NCBI GenBank assembly: GCA_944323475.1
Contig: CALUSQ010000002.1
Location: 1-64,000, forward strand
Reading direction: 5' to 3'
DNA: 64,000 nt
Origin: Candidatus Gastranaerophilales bacterium
Lineage (GTDB): Bacteria > Cyanobacteriota > Vampirovibrionia > Gastranaerophilales > Gastranaerophilaceae
Positions 16,950-28,279 of the stretch are shown here, in pieces (the first letter of the stretch is position 1; every line of letters begins with the position of its first letter). A model generated the notes under the pieces. That model did no database searches. It worked only from the letters and a program-made list of their open reading frames with translations, and was not told the DNA's origin. The position numbers and the translations under genes were made by a program.

Positions 16950-18317
16950 TTGAAAAAGATTTCATACAAAATTAGAATGCCTAAAGAAGCAGGTTGGCTT
17001 TTACCAGGACTACAAATTAAAAGATGGTTTGGCTTAATCATCTTAGGTACTGTTGTTGCTTTGCTTGGATTGTGTGTAATTTTTAATATGAAGCCTGTCT
17101 ATTTTGCTGTTGGTATGCTCAAATATATAGCAGTAACTGTTAACCAAGATTTACTTGGCATTATTTTGGTTCTTGTTGGTGCTTATGTCTTTTTGATGGG
17201 ATGGAAAAATACAAATTATTCTATTTTAGATTTGACCGAAGAAAGGGATCAGCATGCACTTTTAGAATCTTTGTATAAAAGAAGAAAGCTTAATTATGGC
17301 CCTAAAATTGTTGCTGTCGGCGGTGGTACAGGGCTATCTACAATGCTTAAAGGAATAAAAAAGTTAACTAACAATATTACAGCTGTGGTTACTGTTGGCG
17401 ATGATGGAGGAAGCTCAGGCAGATTAAGACAAGAAATGGGTATATTACCACCAGGTGATATTAGAAACTGCATAGCTGCATTAGCTGATGACGAAGATTT
17501 GGTTACAAAGCTTTTTCAATATAGATTTAAAGTAGGTGATGGCTTAGAAGGTCATAGTTTTGGTAATTTATTCTTAACTGCTCTTTGTTCAATAACAGGC
17601 AATATGGTTAGAGCGGTACAAGAGTCTTCAAAAGTCTTAAATATTAGAGGCAGAGTATTACCCTCAACTTTAGATGATATGAAACTTGCTGCAGAAATGG
17701 ATGACGGTTCAATTGTTGAGGGGGAATCAAATATACCTGAATCGGGTAAAAAGATTAAACGATTGTTTACACAACCCGCAAACTGTAAACCTTTACCAGA
17801 AGTGATTAAAGCTATAAAAGAGGCAGATTTAATTATACTGGGTCCCGGTAGTTTGTACACAAGTGTTATACCAAACTTGTTAATTAAGGATATTTCTGTT
17901 GCTATATCTAAATCAAAAGCTAAAAAAATATATGTTTGCAACATAATGACACAACCCGGTGAAACTACAGATTATACAGCGGGTGATCATGTTCAAGCGA
18001 TACTTGACCATGCTGGATGTTCTCATATGATGGATGCGGTACTTGTTAATAATTCATTGCCTGAAGAATTGTCGCCTGACTATAAAAACTCAAATTCTTA
18101 TCCTGTAGTTGTTGATACATCAGTAATTAAAGCAAAAAATATAGATATTGTTAGTACAAGATTGTATGAAGAGAATGAGCAAAAATATGTAAGACACAGT
18201 CCTCAAAGACTGGCAAGAGCAATTAGTTATTGGTATAAAAAACAACTTAAGAACAAGAATAACAAAGTTGATTCAGATAAATTGCATAAATCAAAAAGAA
18301 TAATAAAGGAAATATAA
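16950..18317 (+). CDS. yvcK: YvcK/CofD-like gluconeogenesis factor with N-terminal membrane segments
   Basis: The family is needed for cell shape and growth on gluconeogenic carbon sources in Bacillus and binds UDP-sugars. The 455 residues have two N-terminal membrane spans (about 28-50 and 68-88), then the Rossmann-like core: KIVAVGGGTGLSTMLKGIK, VTVGDDGGSSGRLRQEMG, PPGDIRNCIAALAD and GPGSLYTSVIPNLL. The membrane-anchored version is common in cyanobacteria and actinobacteria. The start is TTG at 16950 with an AGGAG ribosome-binding site eight bases before it. It stands one base before panB, so the two are probably cotranscribed. Confidence 0.92.
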   Translation: MKKISYKIRMPKEAGWLLPGLQIKRWFGLIILGTVVALLGLCVIFNMKPVYFAVGMLKYIAVTVNQDLLGIILVLVGAYVFLMGWKNTNYSILDLTEERDQHALLESLYKRRKLNYGPKIVAVGGGTGLSTMLKGIKKLTNNITAVVTVGDDGGSSGRLRQEMGILPPGDIRNCIAALADDEDLVTKLFQYRFKVGDGLEGHSFGNLFLTALCSITGNMVRAVQESSKVLNIRGRVLPSTLDDMKLAAEMDDGSIVEGESNIPESGKKIKRLFTQPANCKPLPEVIKAIKEADLIILGPGSLYTSVIPNLLIKDISVAISKSKAKKIYVCNIMTQPGETTDYTAGDHVQAILDHAGCSHMMDAVLVNNSLPEELSPDYKNSNSYPVVVDTSVIKAKNIDIVSTRLYEENEQKYVRHSPQRLARAISYWYKKQLKNKNNKVDSDKLHKSKRIIKEI

Positions 18318-18318
18318 T

Positions 18319-19182
18319 ATGTCAGTTGAAGTCAAGTTTAAGGATGTCACAATAAATACTTTTTATAAAAAGAAAAAAGATAAACAAAAAATAACTATGT
18401 TGACTGCATATGATTGTTCTACAGCAAAGTATTTTGATGAAGCTGGTGTTGATTCAATTTTAGTCGGTGATTCATTAGGTATGGTTATACTTGGATATGA
18501 TTCAACTACAAAAGTTACAATGACTGATATGAAGGTATTTACTGCTGCTGTTGCAAGGGGTGCTAATAGATGCCTTGTTGTTGCAGATATGCCTTTTATG
18601 AGTTATCATTCCTCAGTTGAAGATGCTGTCAAAAATGCTGGTGATTTAATTAGATCAGGCGCTTCTGCTGTCAAACTTGAAGGGGCTACTGATTACATAT
18701 TAAGTGTTGTAAAAAGATGTGTAGAAAGTGGTATTCCAGTTGTAGGGCACTTGGGTTTTACTCCGCAATATTTAAATGTTTTAGGCGGGTATAAAGTACA
18801 AGGAAAATCTGCTGAAAATACTATGTTTATTTTAGAACAAGCTAAAAAATTACAAAAAGCAGGTGCTTTTGCTGTTGTTTTAGAAATGGTGCCCGAAGAA
18901 TCTGCAAAACTTATTACCGAAAATCTTGACATTGCAACTATTGGTATAGGGGCAGGCAGGTTTACTGATGGTCAAGTCCTTGTTGCAGATGATATACTTG
19001 GCAAATTTTCAGAATTTAAGCCAAAGTTTGCTAGAAGATATGCTAATTTAAAAGACATAATTACACAAGCAGCTGCTTCTTATATTGATGATGTTAATTT
19101 GGGAAAATTTCCTGATGAAACTGAAATTTTTCATCTCAGTGAAGAAGCAAACCAAGAATTGAAGGAGCTGATTAAAAATTGA
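18319..19182 (+). CDS. panB: 3-methyl-2-oxobutanoate hydroxymethyltransferase
   Basis: PanB makes ketopantoate from alpha-ketoisovalerate with methylene-THF, the first committed step to pantothenate. The 287 residues include TMLTAYDCSTAKYFDEAG, the metal-binding VGDSLGMVILGYDST, PVVGHLGFTPQ and IGIGAGRFTDGQVLV. The length is slightly above the usual 265. It overlaps panC by four bases (TTGA). ilvC, which makes the precursor, is encoded at 56677. Confidence 0.97.
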   Translation: MSVEVKFKDVTINTFYKKKKDKQKITMLTAYDCSTAKYFDEAGVDSILVGDSLGMVILGYDSTTKVTMTDMKVFTAAVARGANRCLVVADMPFMSYHSSVEDAVKNAGDLIRSGASAVKLEGATDYILSVVKRCVESGIPVVGHLGFTPQYLNVLGGYKVQGKSAENTMFILEQAKKLQKAGAFAVVLEMVPEESAKLITENLDIATIGIGAGRFTDGQVLVADDILGKFSEFKPKFARRYANLKDIITQAAASYIDDVNLGKFPDETEIFHLSEEANQELKELIKN

Positions 19183-20039
19183 GTATTAAAGTTATAAATA
19201 AAATAGATGAGCTTAGAGAAACACTAAAAGAGCTTAGATGTGAATCAAAATCAATTGGGCTTGTCCCGACTATGGGATGTCTTCATGCAGGGCACAAATC
19301 TCTTATTGAAAAAGCTCATTCACTTGCTGATATTACTGTAGTTTCAGTTTTTGTAAATCCAATTCAATTTTGTCCTGGTGAAGATTATGATAAGTACCCA
19401 AGAACATTAGATGACGATAAGATTGCTGCTGAATCTTCAGGTGCTGATATAATATTTGCGCCATCAGTGAATGAGATGTATCCTAATTTACAAAAATTTT
19501 CTGATTTGACAATGGTAGTTCCACCATATGAGCTTACAGATATTATGTGTGGAAAATCTAGAGTTGGCCATTTTGACGGTGTCGAAACTGTTGTAACAAA
19601 ACTATTCAACATTGTTCAACCAGATATTGCATGTTTTGGTATGAAGGACATTCAGCAATTATTTTTAATAAAAAAAATGGTTAAAGATTTGAATATACCC
19701 GTTGAAATTATATCTTGTCCTCTTGTCAGAGAAGCTAGCGGTTTGGCTTTGAGTTCCAGAAATAAGTATCTTTCTGATGAAGATAAAAAAATTGCTTTGT
19801 CTTTAAATAAAGCTTTAAATGCCATTAAACAAGGTTATGAAATTGGGATTAAAGATACAAAAAAACTTTTTGATATAGGATTGACAAATTTGAATAAAAA
19901 TGTTGAACTTGAGTATCTTGAGTTTGTTAACGAAAGTAATTTTAGACATACTGATGAAATTAATAAAGCTACAATTTGTGCGCTTGCTGCAAGAGTTGGC
20001 AACGTAAGACTTATAGATAATATTGTAATAGAGGTATAG
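19179..20039 (+). CDS. panC: Pantothenate synthetase
   Basis: PanC joins pantoate and beta-alanine using ATP. The nucleotidyltransferase signatures are present: GLVPTMGCLHAGHKSLIEKA at about 27-46 and LALSSRNKYLS near 190. The start is TTG overlapping the panB stop, with a GGAG ribosome-binding site inside panB. PanD (aspartate decarboxylase) is not in the window. The final product feeds CoaX at 32920. Confidence 0.97.
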   Translation: MSIKVINKIDELRETLKELRCESKSIGLVPTMGCLHAGHKSLIEKAHSLADITVVSVFVNPIQFCPGEDYDKYPRTLDDDKIAAESSGADIIFAPSVNEMYPNLQKFSDLTMVVPPYELTDIMCGKSRVGHFDGVETVVTKLFNIVQPDIACFGMKDIQQLFLIKKMVKDLNIPVEIISCPLVREASGLALSSRNKYLSDEDKKIALSLNKALNAIKQGYEIGIKDTKKLFDIGLTNLNKNVELEYLEFVNESNFRHTDEINKATICALAARVGNVRLIDNIVIEV

Positions 20040-20963
20040 ATGATTTTTAAGGTTATAGACAAATTTTTTAAAGAAATTAAACAAATATTATCAGTATTGT
20101 CTTTGGTTTTGCTTTCTATATCTGTATTTATGTTTATTTATTGGCTTTTTTATGTAATTAAATTAGATATGCCAATATGGTTAAATTCAATTGTTTGGGG
20201 AATAATTGATTTTTTTGCTCAATTTATTAAACAGACATCTGAATATGAGCGAATGATTGATATATTGCCTGTTTTATGCTCTATTCTTTTTGCATTTTTT
20301 ACATATTTAGTTAATTGTACTATTTTCTTATTGGAAAATAGTCATAAAAAGTATCATAAATACGTAGATAATTGTCGCTTAAAACTTGAAAAAACTATAA
20401 ATAATGAACTTCACAAAGACTTTTTAAGTGGACTTAAAAAAAATAGCTTTATGATGGTCAAAATAGCAATTTCTGTGAAAAATAAAGAATCTTATTTATC
20501 GACATCTGATGATTTGGTTGATGAAAAATCTATAAAAAACGAAATTGAACAGTGCATTCTTGCTGCAATGAAACAAAATCCAGCCTTTACCAAAGGTAAA
20601 ACTGAAAATGGTGTTTATTTTTTAGTTTCTGATTTCTTGTATTCAAAAACTTTTTTTGAAGAATTGGTATCAAAAGCGGCTAAGGTTATTAATTCATATA
20701 TGACGCCAAAGCTTGAAGTTAATTTTTATTGCTGTGCAGAGGTGTTTGATGAGATAAATCAGTTAGAAAGTATATCAAAATATTTAGATATGATAAATTC
20801 TATAAAAATATCAAATAGAATAGTTGTTACTCCTCGTTATAAAGTTTGTTTTGAAAATTTATATTCTACTTTATATGAATTTAAATTGTTAGGAGAATAT
20901 AATATTAACGAAAATAATATAATTCAGAAAAATATCATGCTTTATTCTTTAAAAAGCAAGTAG
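20040..20963 (+). CDS. Membrane protein with a possible degenerate nucleotidyl cyclase-like domain
   Basis: The 307-residue protein has two membrane spans near 18-45 and 80-102 and a cytosolic domain of about 190 residues. The end, RIVVTPRYKVCF then YEFKLLGEYNI and IMLYSLK, resembles the close of class III adenylyl cyclase domains (ivvS..., f..LGe...kG, vYel). The metal Asp motifs of active cyclases are not visible, so it may be an inactive, sensor-like version. Its ATG follows the panC stop with no gap, so it is translationally coupled. Family assignment is uncertain. Confidence 0.6.
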   Translation: MIFKVIDKFFKEIKQILSVLSLVLLSISVFMFIYWLFYVIKLDMPIWLNSIVWGIIDFFAQFIKQTSEYERMIDILPVLCSILFAFFTYLVNCTIFLLENSHKKYHKYVDNCRLKLEKTINNELHKDFLSGLKKNSFMMVKIAISVKNKESYLSTSDDLVDEKSIKNEIEQCILAAMKQNPAFTKGKTENGVYFLVSDFLYSKTFFEELVSKAAKVINSYMTPKLEVNFYCCAEVFDEINQLESISKYLDMINSIKISNRIVVTPRYKVCFENLYSTLYEFKLLGEYNINENNIIQKNIMLYSLKSK

Positions 20964-20964
20964 G

Positions 20965-22338
20965 TTATTCAACAATAACATCAATTTGTTTTATGTTAGT
21001 TCTACATTTTATAAAATCTATGATAGATGAGTCTATTTGTTCCCCAGGTAATAAAATTGGTATTCCAGGAGGATAATTCATAATAATTTCTGCACAAGTT
21101 TTTCCTAATGACTTGTCTATATCAATCCGATCTTTTTGTAAACTTTGAAAAGCTTGTTTTGGTGTATAAATTGATTTTGGTAATATGTATTTTGTAGAAT
21201 TTAAAGTATTTGAGTGTATTATTGATTCTTTACAAATCGCTTTTAAGGCATTATTTAATTCTTTTAGCTTTTTATTTGTAGTACCTATTCCTGTAATAAA
21301 AAGCATTGATTTGTTATTTGAAAATTCTTCTTCAATATGAAACCTTTTATTTAAGATATTAGCAGCACTCTGTGCTGCTGTGTTTTTAATCTTTATTAGA
21401 AGTTTTGTTGGGTCATTATTTCCTTCATAAATTTCTGCGTTATCAGGCAATTCATCTTTAAATTCTCTGATTTCATTTAATAACTTTGATAGCTTATTTC
21501 TTCCATTAGAAGAATGTAGGTATTTAATATCTGCTTCTATTGCGGCTAAAAGCGGATATGATGGTGATGTTGTATTTATAAGATTTAAGGTATCTTGTAT
21601 TTTTTCTATGCTTATTCTCGATTTTTGAGAGATATGAATTAATGCACAAGGATTAGGTGCACCTGCAGTTTTGTGTAGAGATTGAACAGACGCATCAGCA
21701 CCACATAAAATAGCCGGTTTTGATTTGAATTCGCCAAAATTTAACAATGCGCCATGAGCTTCATCTACTATAAATGTTATATTACTTTGTTTGCATAATT
21801 CAGCAATTTTGTCCAATTCGCTGAAACTTCCTTCATATGTCGGACTTGTAATAATTAGTGCTTTGATATCATTATGTTTTTTTAAAATATTTTCGATATT
21901 ACTTTTTTTAACCCCTTTGTATATCTCCCATTCTTTGTCATACTCGGGTAAAAACCAAATTGGTTTTGCACCTGATAATACTAGACCGTTATACACACTA
22001 ATATGACAATTTCTTGCTATTAAAACTCTATCGTTTTCAGACAATACAGCAAGCATTAAAGTTATAATGCCTGATGTTGACCCGTTTGTAAGTAAAAATG
22101 TTTTTTTTGAATTATATATATCAGAAATTTCATTTTGTAAATTTTTTATTATACCTTTTGGATTTCTTAAATTATCAAAACCTTCAATTTCAGAAAAATC
22201 TGCTTTGAAAAATTGTTCACCTATTAATTTTTTTGCATTGGGAACTATAAAATCTCCTTGAGAATGAGATGGCGTTGTAAATAATATTCGTTTTTTTTTG
22301 TTTTTATAATAGTCCTTAATTTTTCTTATAATACTCAT
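20965..22338 (-). CDS. PLP-dependent Orn/Lys/Arg decarboxylase family protein
   Basis: The 457 residues fit the Bacillus-type (SpeA/YaaO) group of fold-type I decarboxylases: FTTPSHSQGD near the start, FLLTNGSTSGIITLML, ARNCHISVYNGL, ITSPTYEG, FIVDEAHGALL and the PLP lysine in ASVQSLHKTAGAPNP at about 225. The substrate could be arginine, lysine or ornithine, leading to agmatine or a polyamine. The late motif YPPGIPILLPGE is typical of the C-terminal domain. It converges with the gene at 20040 and diverges from ligA. Confidence 0.88.
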   Translation of the reverse strand: MSIIRKIKDYYKNKKKRILFTTPSHSQGDFIVPNAKKLIGEQFFKADFSEIEGFDNLRNPKGIIKNLQNEISDIYNSKKTFLLTNGSTSGIITLMLAVLSENDRVLIARNCHISVYNGLVLSGAKPIWFLPEYDKEWEIYKGVKKSNIENILKKHNDIKALIITSPTYEGSFSELDKIAELCKQSNITFIVDEAHGALLNFGEFKSKPAILCGADASVQSLHKTAGAPNPCALIHISQKSRISIEKIQDTLNLINTTSPSYPLLAAIEADIKYLHSSNGRNKLSKLLNEIREFKDELPDNAEIYEGNNDPTKLLIKIKNTAAQSAANILNKRFHIEEEFSNNKSMLFITGIGTTNKKLKELNNALKAICKESIIHSNTLNSTKYILPKSIYTPKQAFQSLQKDRIDIDKSLGKTCAEIIMNYPPGIPILLPGEQIDSSIIDFIKCRTNIKQIDVIVE

Positions 22339-22374
22339 ATTTCAGTCATTTTTTGTTGTAAAATACTACTGTAA

Positions 22375-24438
<2,064 letters not shown>

Positions 24439-24453
24439 AGGTAAACATAATTT

Positions 24454-24867
24454 ATGAATAAAAAATTTAATGTAATTAAAATTAATGGTTTAAAAGGTCT
24501 ATTTATTGCAGCTTTCATTGTAGGCTGTTTAATTGCCGGTTTTTTGATTTTTCCCGGTTGGCTTTGTATGCATGTATGGAATTTTGTAGCTGGATTTTTT
24601 ACAGATATGCCAACAATGAATATGTTACATGGCTCAATTTTATGGTGTATTGTTGCACTTTCTCTTTATGCTATAAATAAAGGTAATTTGTCTATTTCTT
24701 TTGGTCATTCTGCTCCTGTTGTTGCAGCTAATGAAGAAAGAATTAAAGAAATTTTAAGACAAATTAACGAAAAAAATACCCAAATTATTGCATCTGAAAA
24801 ACAAATTGATGATAATCATTCTGAAAATAGCCAGAATGATAACAATGATGATAAAATCGTTAAATAA
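24454..24867 (+). CDS. Small two-span membrane protein, unknown function
   Basis: The 137 residues have a membrane span at about 13-36 (FIAAFIVGCLIAGFLIFPGW), an amphipathic loop, a second span near 60-75, and a hydrophilic C-terminal helix rich in Asn and Glu. I do not recognise a family. It lies 15 bases after ligA and 22 before the SIMPL gene, so it is likely part of a ligA to hisB transcription unit. Confidence 0.65.
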   Translation: MNKKFNVIKINGLKGLFIAAFIVGCLIAGFLIFPGWLCMHVWNFVAGFFTDMPTMNMLHGSILWCIVALSLYAINKGNLSISFGHSAPVVAANEERIKEILRQINEKNTQIIASEKQIDDNHSENSQNDNNDDKIVK

Positions 24868-24889
24868 GTAATTAAAATTTGGAGTCATT

Positions 24890-25618
24890 ATGAAAAAGTT
24901 ATTAATTACATTGTTTTTATTTTGTTTGCCTATTCTTTGTTCCGCTGCTAATGCTATAACAATTACAGAAAAAAACATGGGATATGTGTCTGTTAATACA
25001 TCTGCTACCAAAGAAGTTGTTCCTGATACTGCTTCAGTGTATTTTTCCGTTGAAACAGTAGCTAAAGATTCAAAAACTGCAGTAAACAAGAATAAAGAAA
25101 TTACTGCAGCGCTCATTCTTGCTTTGAAACCAATACTTGCTTTAGACAATTCAGATTCAATTCAAACAAGAAACTTTATACTTAAACCAAATTATGCTGT
25201 AGATAAAAGCGGTAAAAAAACTTTCCAAAATTATACAACATCAAATACAATTTTTGTAAAAACTAAAAATTTAGATAATGTATCAAAACTTATTGATACG
25301 GCAGTTGCCAACAATGTTACTAATGTTGGTCAAATAAATTTCTATATTGAAAATGAAAAACAATACACAAATGAACTTGCAAAAGAAGCTATAAATAAAG
25401 CAAAAGTAATTGCAGATCTAACAGCAAATACATTAAATCAAAAGGTTAAAGGGATAAAAGCTATAAGTGTAAATATATATACTAACAATCAATACGCACA
25501 AAATTCACCGACCTTATTTGCTTCTAAAGCTTCAGGTGGGGTAAAATCATCCACACCGATAGAATATGGTAAAATTAAATTACAAGCTAACGTCAATGCA
25601 GAATTTTATGTGAAATAA
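24890..25618 (+). CDS. SIMPL (DUF541) domain periplasmic protein
   Basis: A 242-residue secreted protein. A signal peptide of about 22 residues (core LFLFCLPILC, cleavage near ANA) precedes a SIMPL domain: VSVNTSATKEVVPDTASVYF, YTTSNTIFVKTKNLDNVSKL and AINKAKVIADLTANTLNQKV. Family members such as YggE form ring oligomers and affect oxidative or envelope stress, but the molecular role is unclear. It overlaps the hisC-fusion start by one base (TAATG). A Cys within the signal peptide (LPILCSA) could make it a lipoprotein; this is uncertain. Confidence 0.85.
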   Translation: MKKLLITLFLFCLPILCSAANAITITEKNMGYVSVNTSATKEVVPDTASVYFSVETVAKDSKTAVNKNKEITAALILALKPILALDNSDSIQTRNFILKPNYAVDKSGKKTFQNYTTSNTIFVKTKNLDNVSKLIDTAVANNVTNVGQINFYIENEKQYTNELAKEAINKAKVIADLTANTLNQKVKGIKAISVNIYTNNQYAQNSPTLFASKASGGVKSSTPIEYGKIKLQANVNAEFYVK

Positions 25619-27366
25619 TGATAAAACCAAGAGAAGAACTTAATAGTATAAAAATATATGATATTCCTTTATATCCTGACGCTTTGGATATGAAGCTTGA
25701 TTCTAACGAAAACTACATTGGTCCTTCTACTGCTGTTATGAGAGCTCTAAAGGAAATTACTCCTGAGGATATTTCGCATTATCCTTGTTATGGTAAATTG
25801 TACGAAATATTAGCAGAAATTAATAAACTTGATTTGAATCAGTTGGTTATTACAAATGGCGCAGATGAGGCTTTATCAGCTGTTTTAAATACTTATATTT
25901 CTAAAAACGATATAGTGTTGAATGTTTCACCGTCTTTTGTTATGCCTAAAATTTATTCAAATATTATTGGCGCAAACTATATTGAAATTCCTTACGAAAT
26001 ACGATGGGAGTATCCTTATAAGAGTGTTATAGCTGCTATTGAACAGTACAGGCCTAAATTATTAATTATAACAACTCCAAATAATCCAACAGGAGATATT
26101 GTCAACAGAGCATATATAGAAGAGTTGTTAAACAAATACCCTTATATGTTATTTCTAGTTGATGAGACTTATGCAAATTTTGCAGGGATTTCAAATATTG
26201 ATTTGATTAATAATTATGACAATATAATTATCGTAAAATCATTGTCTAAAGACAATGCCCTTGCAGGTTTACGTCTTGGCTATGTGGCTTCAGATAGTAA
26301 AAATATATCTTTTATAAAAAGAGTTTTGAGCCCGTATAATGTCAATGTTGCTGCTGTTACGGCAGCTGTTGCTTGTCTTAGTGACAGTAGATATTTTGAA
26401 TATGTTTCAAAAGAAATTCAAAAATCAAAAGAGTATATAATATCAGAGTTGGAAAAACTTTCTGCAATAGTATACAAATCATATGCGAATTTTATTTTAG
26501 TTGATTTTGGCAGTCGCTCTGAGCTTGTGTACAATATGTTAAAAGCCAATAAAATTGCTGTTAAGTCTTTTAGTCAGCCTGCAGAATTAAAAAATTGTTT
26601 GCGAATAACATTGCCTACATACACTGCTGCTCAAAGACTTATTGCAAAAATTAAAACAAAAATTACTATAGTTTTTGATATGGATGGTGTGCTGGTTGAT
26701 GTCAGTAAATCATATCATGAGTCTATTAAGTATACATATAACTATTTTACGGGTAAACATATTACTGATGAGCAAATATTTGATGCTAAGAAAAGAGGCG
26801 GGCTTAACAATGATTGGGATTTAACCTCTTATTTGATAAAACAGTCTGGGTTTGATTTTGATTATAATAAAATTGTTGATGTTTTTCAAAGTCAGTATTG
26901 GAATGATGGCAGAGGATCTATAAACAAAGAAATTTTGTTAATAGATACTGATATGCTGGAAAAGCTTTCTAAAAAATACAACCTTGCAGTTTTTACTGGT
27001 AGACCTAGACAGGAAGCTATTTTTACTTTGAGTAAATTTAACATAAAACAATATTTTTCAAAAATAGTTACTATGGATGATTTGCCTTTTGATAAACAAA
27101 AACCCAATAATGATGGTCTTTTATTGATAAAAGATTCATTTGTTACTGACTTCTTAATATATTTTGGTGATACAGTTGATGATGCTAAATGTGCATCAAG
27201 CTTTGCTGGTGCATATGGTGTCGGTGTATTGCCGCCTAATAATAAATCACCTGAATTAAAAGATCTTCTTTTGAAATCTGGAGCAAAATCTGTTATAAAT
27301 AATATCAATGAACTAAATACCGTATTGGAGAGTATTGATAATGAGAATAAGCAAAATTGTACGTAA
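25618..27366 (+). CDS. hisC: Histidinol-phosphate aminotransferase fused to a HAD phosphatase
   Basis: A 582-residue fusion. Residues 1 to about 345 are a HisC-type class II aminotransferase: LDSNENYIGPS, YPCYGKLYEIL, TNGADEALSAVL, TTPNNPTGDI, LVDETYANF, and the PLP lysine in VKSLSKDNALAGLRLGYV. From about 350 a HAD IA domain begins with VFDMDGVLVDVSKSY (nucleophile and acid Asp), then FTGRPRQEA (motif II), a lysine in FDKQKP and GDTVDDAKCA (motif IV). HisC yields histidinol phosphate, and the next step needs a phosphatase, so the fused domain is a good candidate. It overlaps hisB by 26 bases. Confidence 0.88.
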   Translation: MIKPREELNSIKIYDIPLYPDALDMKLDSNENYIGPSTAVMRALKEITPEDISHYPCYGKLYEILAEINKLDLNQLVITNGADEALSAVLNTYISKNDIVLNVSPSFVMPKIYSNIIGANYIEIPYEIRWEYPYKSVIAAIEQYRPKLLIITTPNNPTGDIVNRAYIEELLNKYPYMLFLVDETYANFAGISNIDLINNYDNIIIVKSLSKDNALAGLRLGYVASDSKNISFIKRVLSPYNVNVAAVTAAVACLSDSRYFEYVSKEIQKSKEYIISELEKLSAIVYKSYANFILVDFGSRSELVYNMLKANKIAVKSFSQPAELKNCLRITLPTYTAAQRLIAKIKTKITIVFDMDGVLVDVSKSYHESIKYTYNYFTGKHITDEQIFDAKKRGGLNNDWDLTSYLIKQSGFDFDYNKIVDVFQSQYWNDGRGSINKEILLIDTDMLEKLSKKYNLAVFTGRPRQEAIFTLSKFNIKQYFSKIVTMDDLPFDKQKPNNDGLLLIKDSFVTDFLIYFGDTVDDAKCASSFAGAYGVGVLPPNNKSPELKDLLLKSGAKSVINNINELNTVLESIDNENKQNCT

Positions 27367-27919
27367 TACTAAAGAAACACAGGTTACCGTTGAATTAAAT
27401 ATTGATGGTACAGGAGTTTATGATATTAAAACTGATTTTAAATTTTTTAAGCATATGCTTGAACAGTTTGCTTTTCATTCAAAACTTGATTTAAAAATCA
27501 TAGCAGATTCTTTAGATGGTGATGAACACCATTTAGTCGAGGATGTTGCATTAGCCCTAGGTAGCTCATTTAAGGAGGCAATTTCTGATAAAATAGGTAT
27601 AAATAGATACGGGCAATGTATTTTGCCAATGGATGATGCATTAGTGCTCTCTGCTGTAGATTTTTCAGGTAGAGCATATTCAAAATTAGATTTGAATATT
27701 TCTGCTGAAAAAATATCTGATTTTTCTACAATACTTTTACCACACTTTTTTAATAGTTTTGCACAAAATAGTTTGATGACAATACATGTTAAACAACTTG
27801 ATGGGCTTGACCCACACCACATTGTAGAAGCTTCTTTTAAAGCATTTGCTCGTGCTATAGCTCAAGCTGTTCAAAAAAATACTTCTGCTGATGTTCCTTC
27901 AACTAAAGGTGTTTTATAA
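27341..27919 (+). CDS. hisB: Imidazoleglycerol-phosphate dehydratase
   Basis: HisB dehydrates IGP, two steps before histidinol. The 192 residues carry the manganese-binding repeats: FFKHMLEQFAFHS, DEHHLVEDVALALG, FFNSFAQNS and DPHHIVEASFKAFARA. It is monofunctional, without the N-terminal phosphatase domain of E. coli HisB, in agreement with the phosphatase being fused to HisC here. The ATG at 27341 is preferred over the TTG at 27335. Confidence 0.95.
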   Translation: MRISKIVRNTKETQVTVELNIDGTGVYDIKTDFKFFKHMLEQFAFHSKLDLKIIADSLDGDEHHLVEDVALALGSSFKEAISDKIGINRYGQCILPMDDALVLSAVDFSGRAYSKLDLNISAEKISDFSTILLPHFFNSFAQNSLMTIHVKQLDGLDPHHIVEASFKAFARAIAQAVQKNTSADVPSTKGVL

Positions 27920-27955
27920 TTTTGGGGAACTTTATTTTTTAATTTTCGTCATTAA

Positions 27956-27996
27956 AAATGTCCCTGTTTTCGAAGATATTGAAAACAAGGACATTT
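27956..27996. terminator. Stem-loop between hisB and the small minus-strand gene
   Basis: A long stem (27956-27971 with 27981-27996, arms of AAATGTCC and TGTTTTC and complements, one unpaired C opposite A). On the minus strand it is followed by five T, so it suits the 28019 gene best; it may also stop hisB transcription. Confidence 0.65.
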
Positions 27997-28018
27997 AAAT
28001 TTTCTGTAAAGCTTTTGA

Positions 28019-28114
28019 TTAGTGTTGTGCAGCTCTTTTTTCCATAAATTCAGGAATTGTAATGAAGCACAAATACATCAAACCGCCAAATGCTACTAAA
28101 CTTAAAATTTCCAT
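28019..28114 (-). CDS. 31-residue membrane protein
   Basis: An ORF of 31 codons below usual annotation size. It encodes one hydrophobic helix (EILSLVAFGGLMYLCFITI) followed by a short charged tail ending EKRAAQH. It has an AGGTGG ribosome-binding site six bases before ATG, a TATAAT on the minus strand at 28158-28163, and a stem-loop with a T tract 23 bases after the stop. That full set of signals around such a short frame makes it likely real. The family is unknown; it could be an accessory subunit of a membrane complex. Confidence 0.65.
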   Translation of the reverse strand: MEILSLVAFGGLMYLCFITIPEFMEKRAAQH

Positions 28115-28279
28115 GATGCCACCTACTTTATCTATTAAACTACAACTATTATCTATACATGATTATAATTCCCAGTTTAAAAATTTCTAAACATCTTTTT
28201 AGTGGAATTTAAAAAAAAATTTATAAAAGTTTAATTATATGTATGAAAACACTTGATTTTATTATAGAATGAGGATTGT

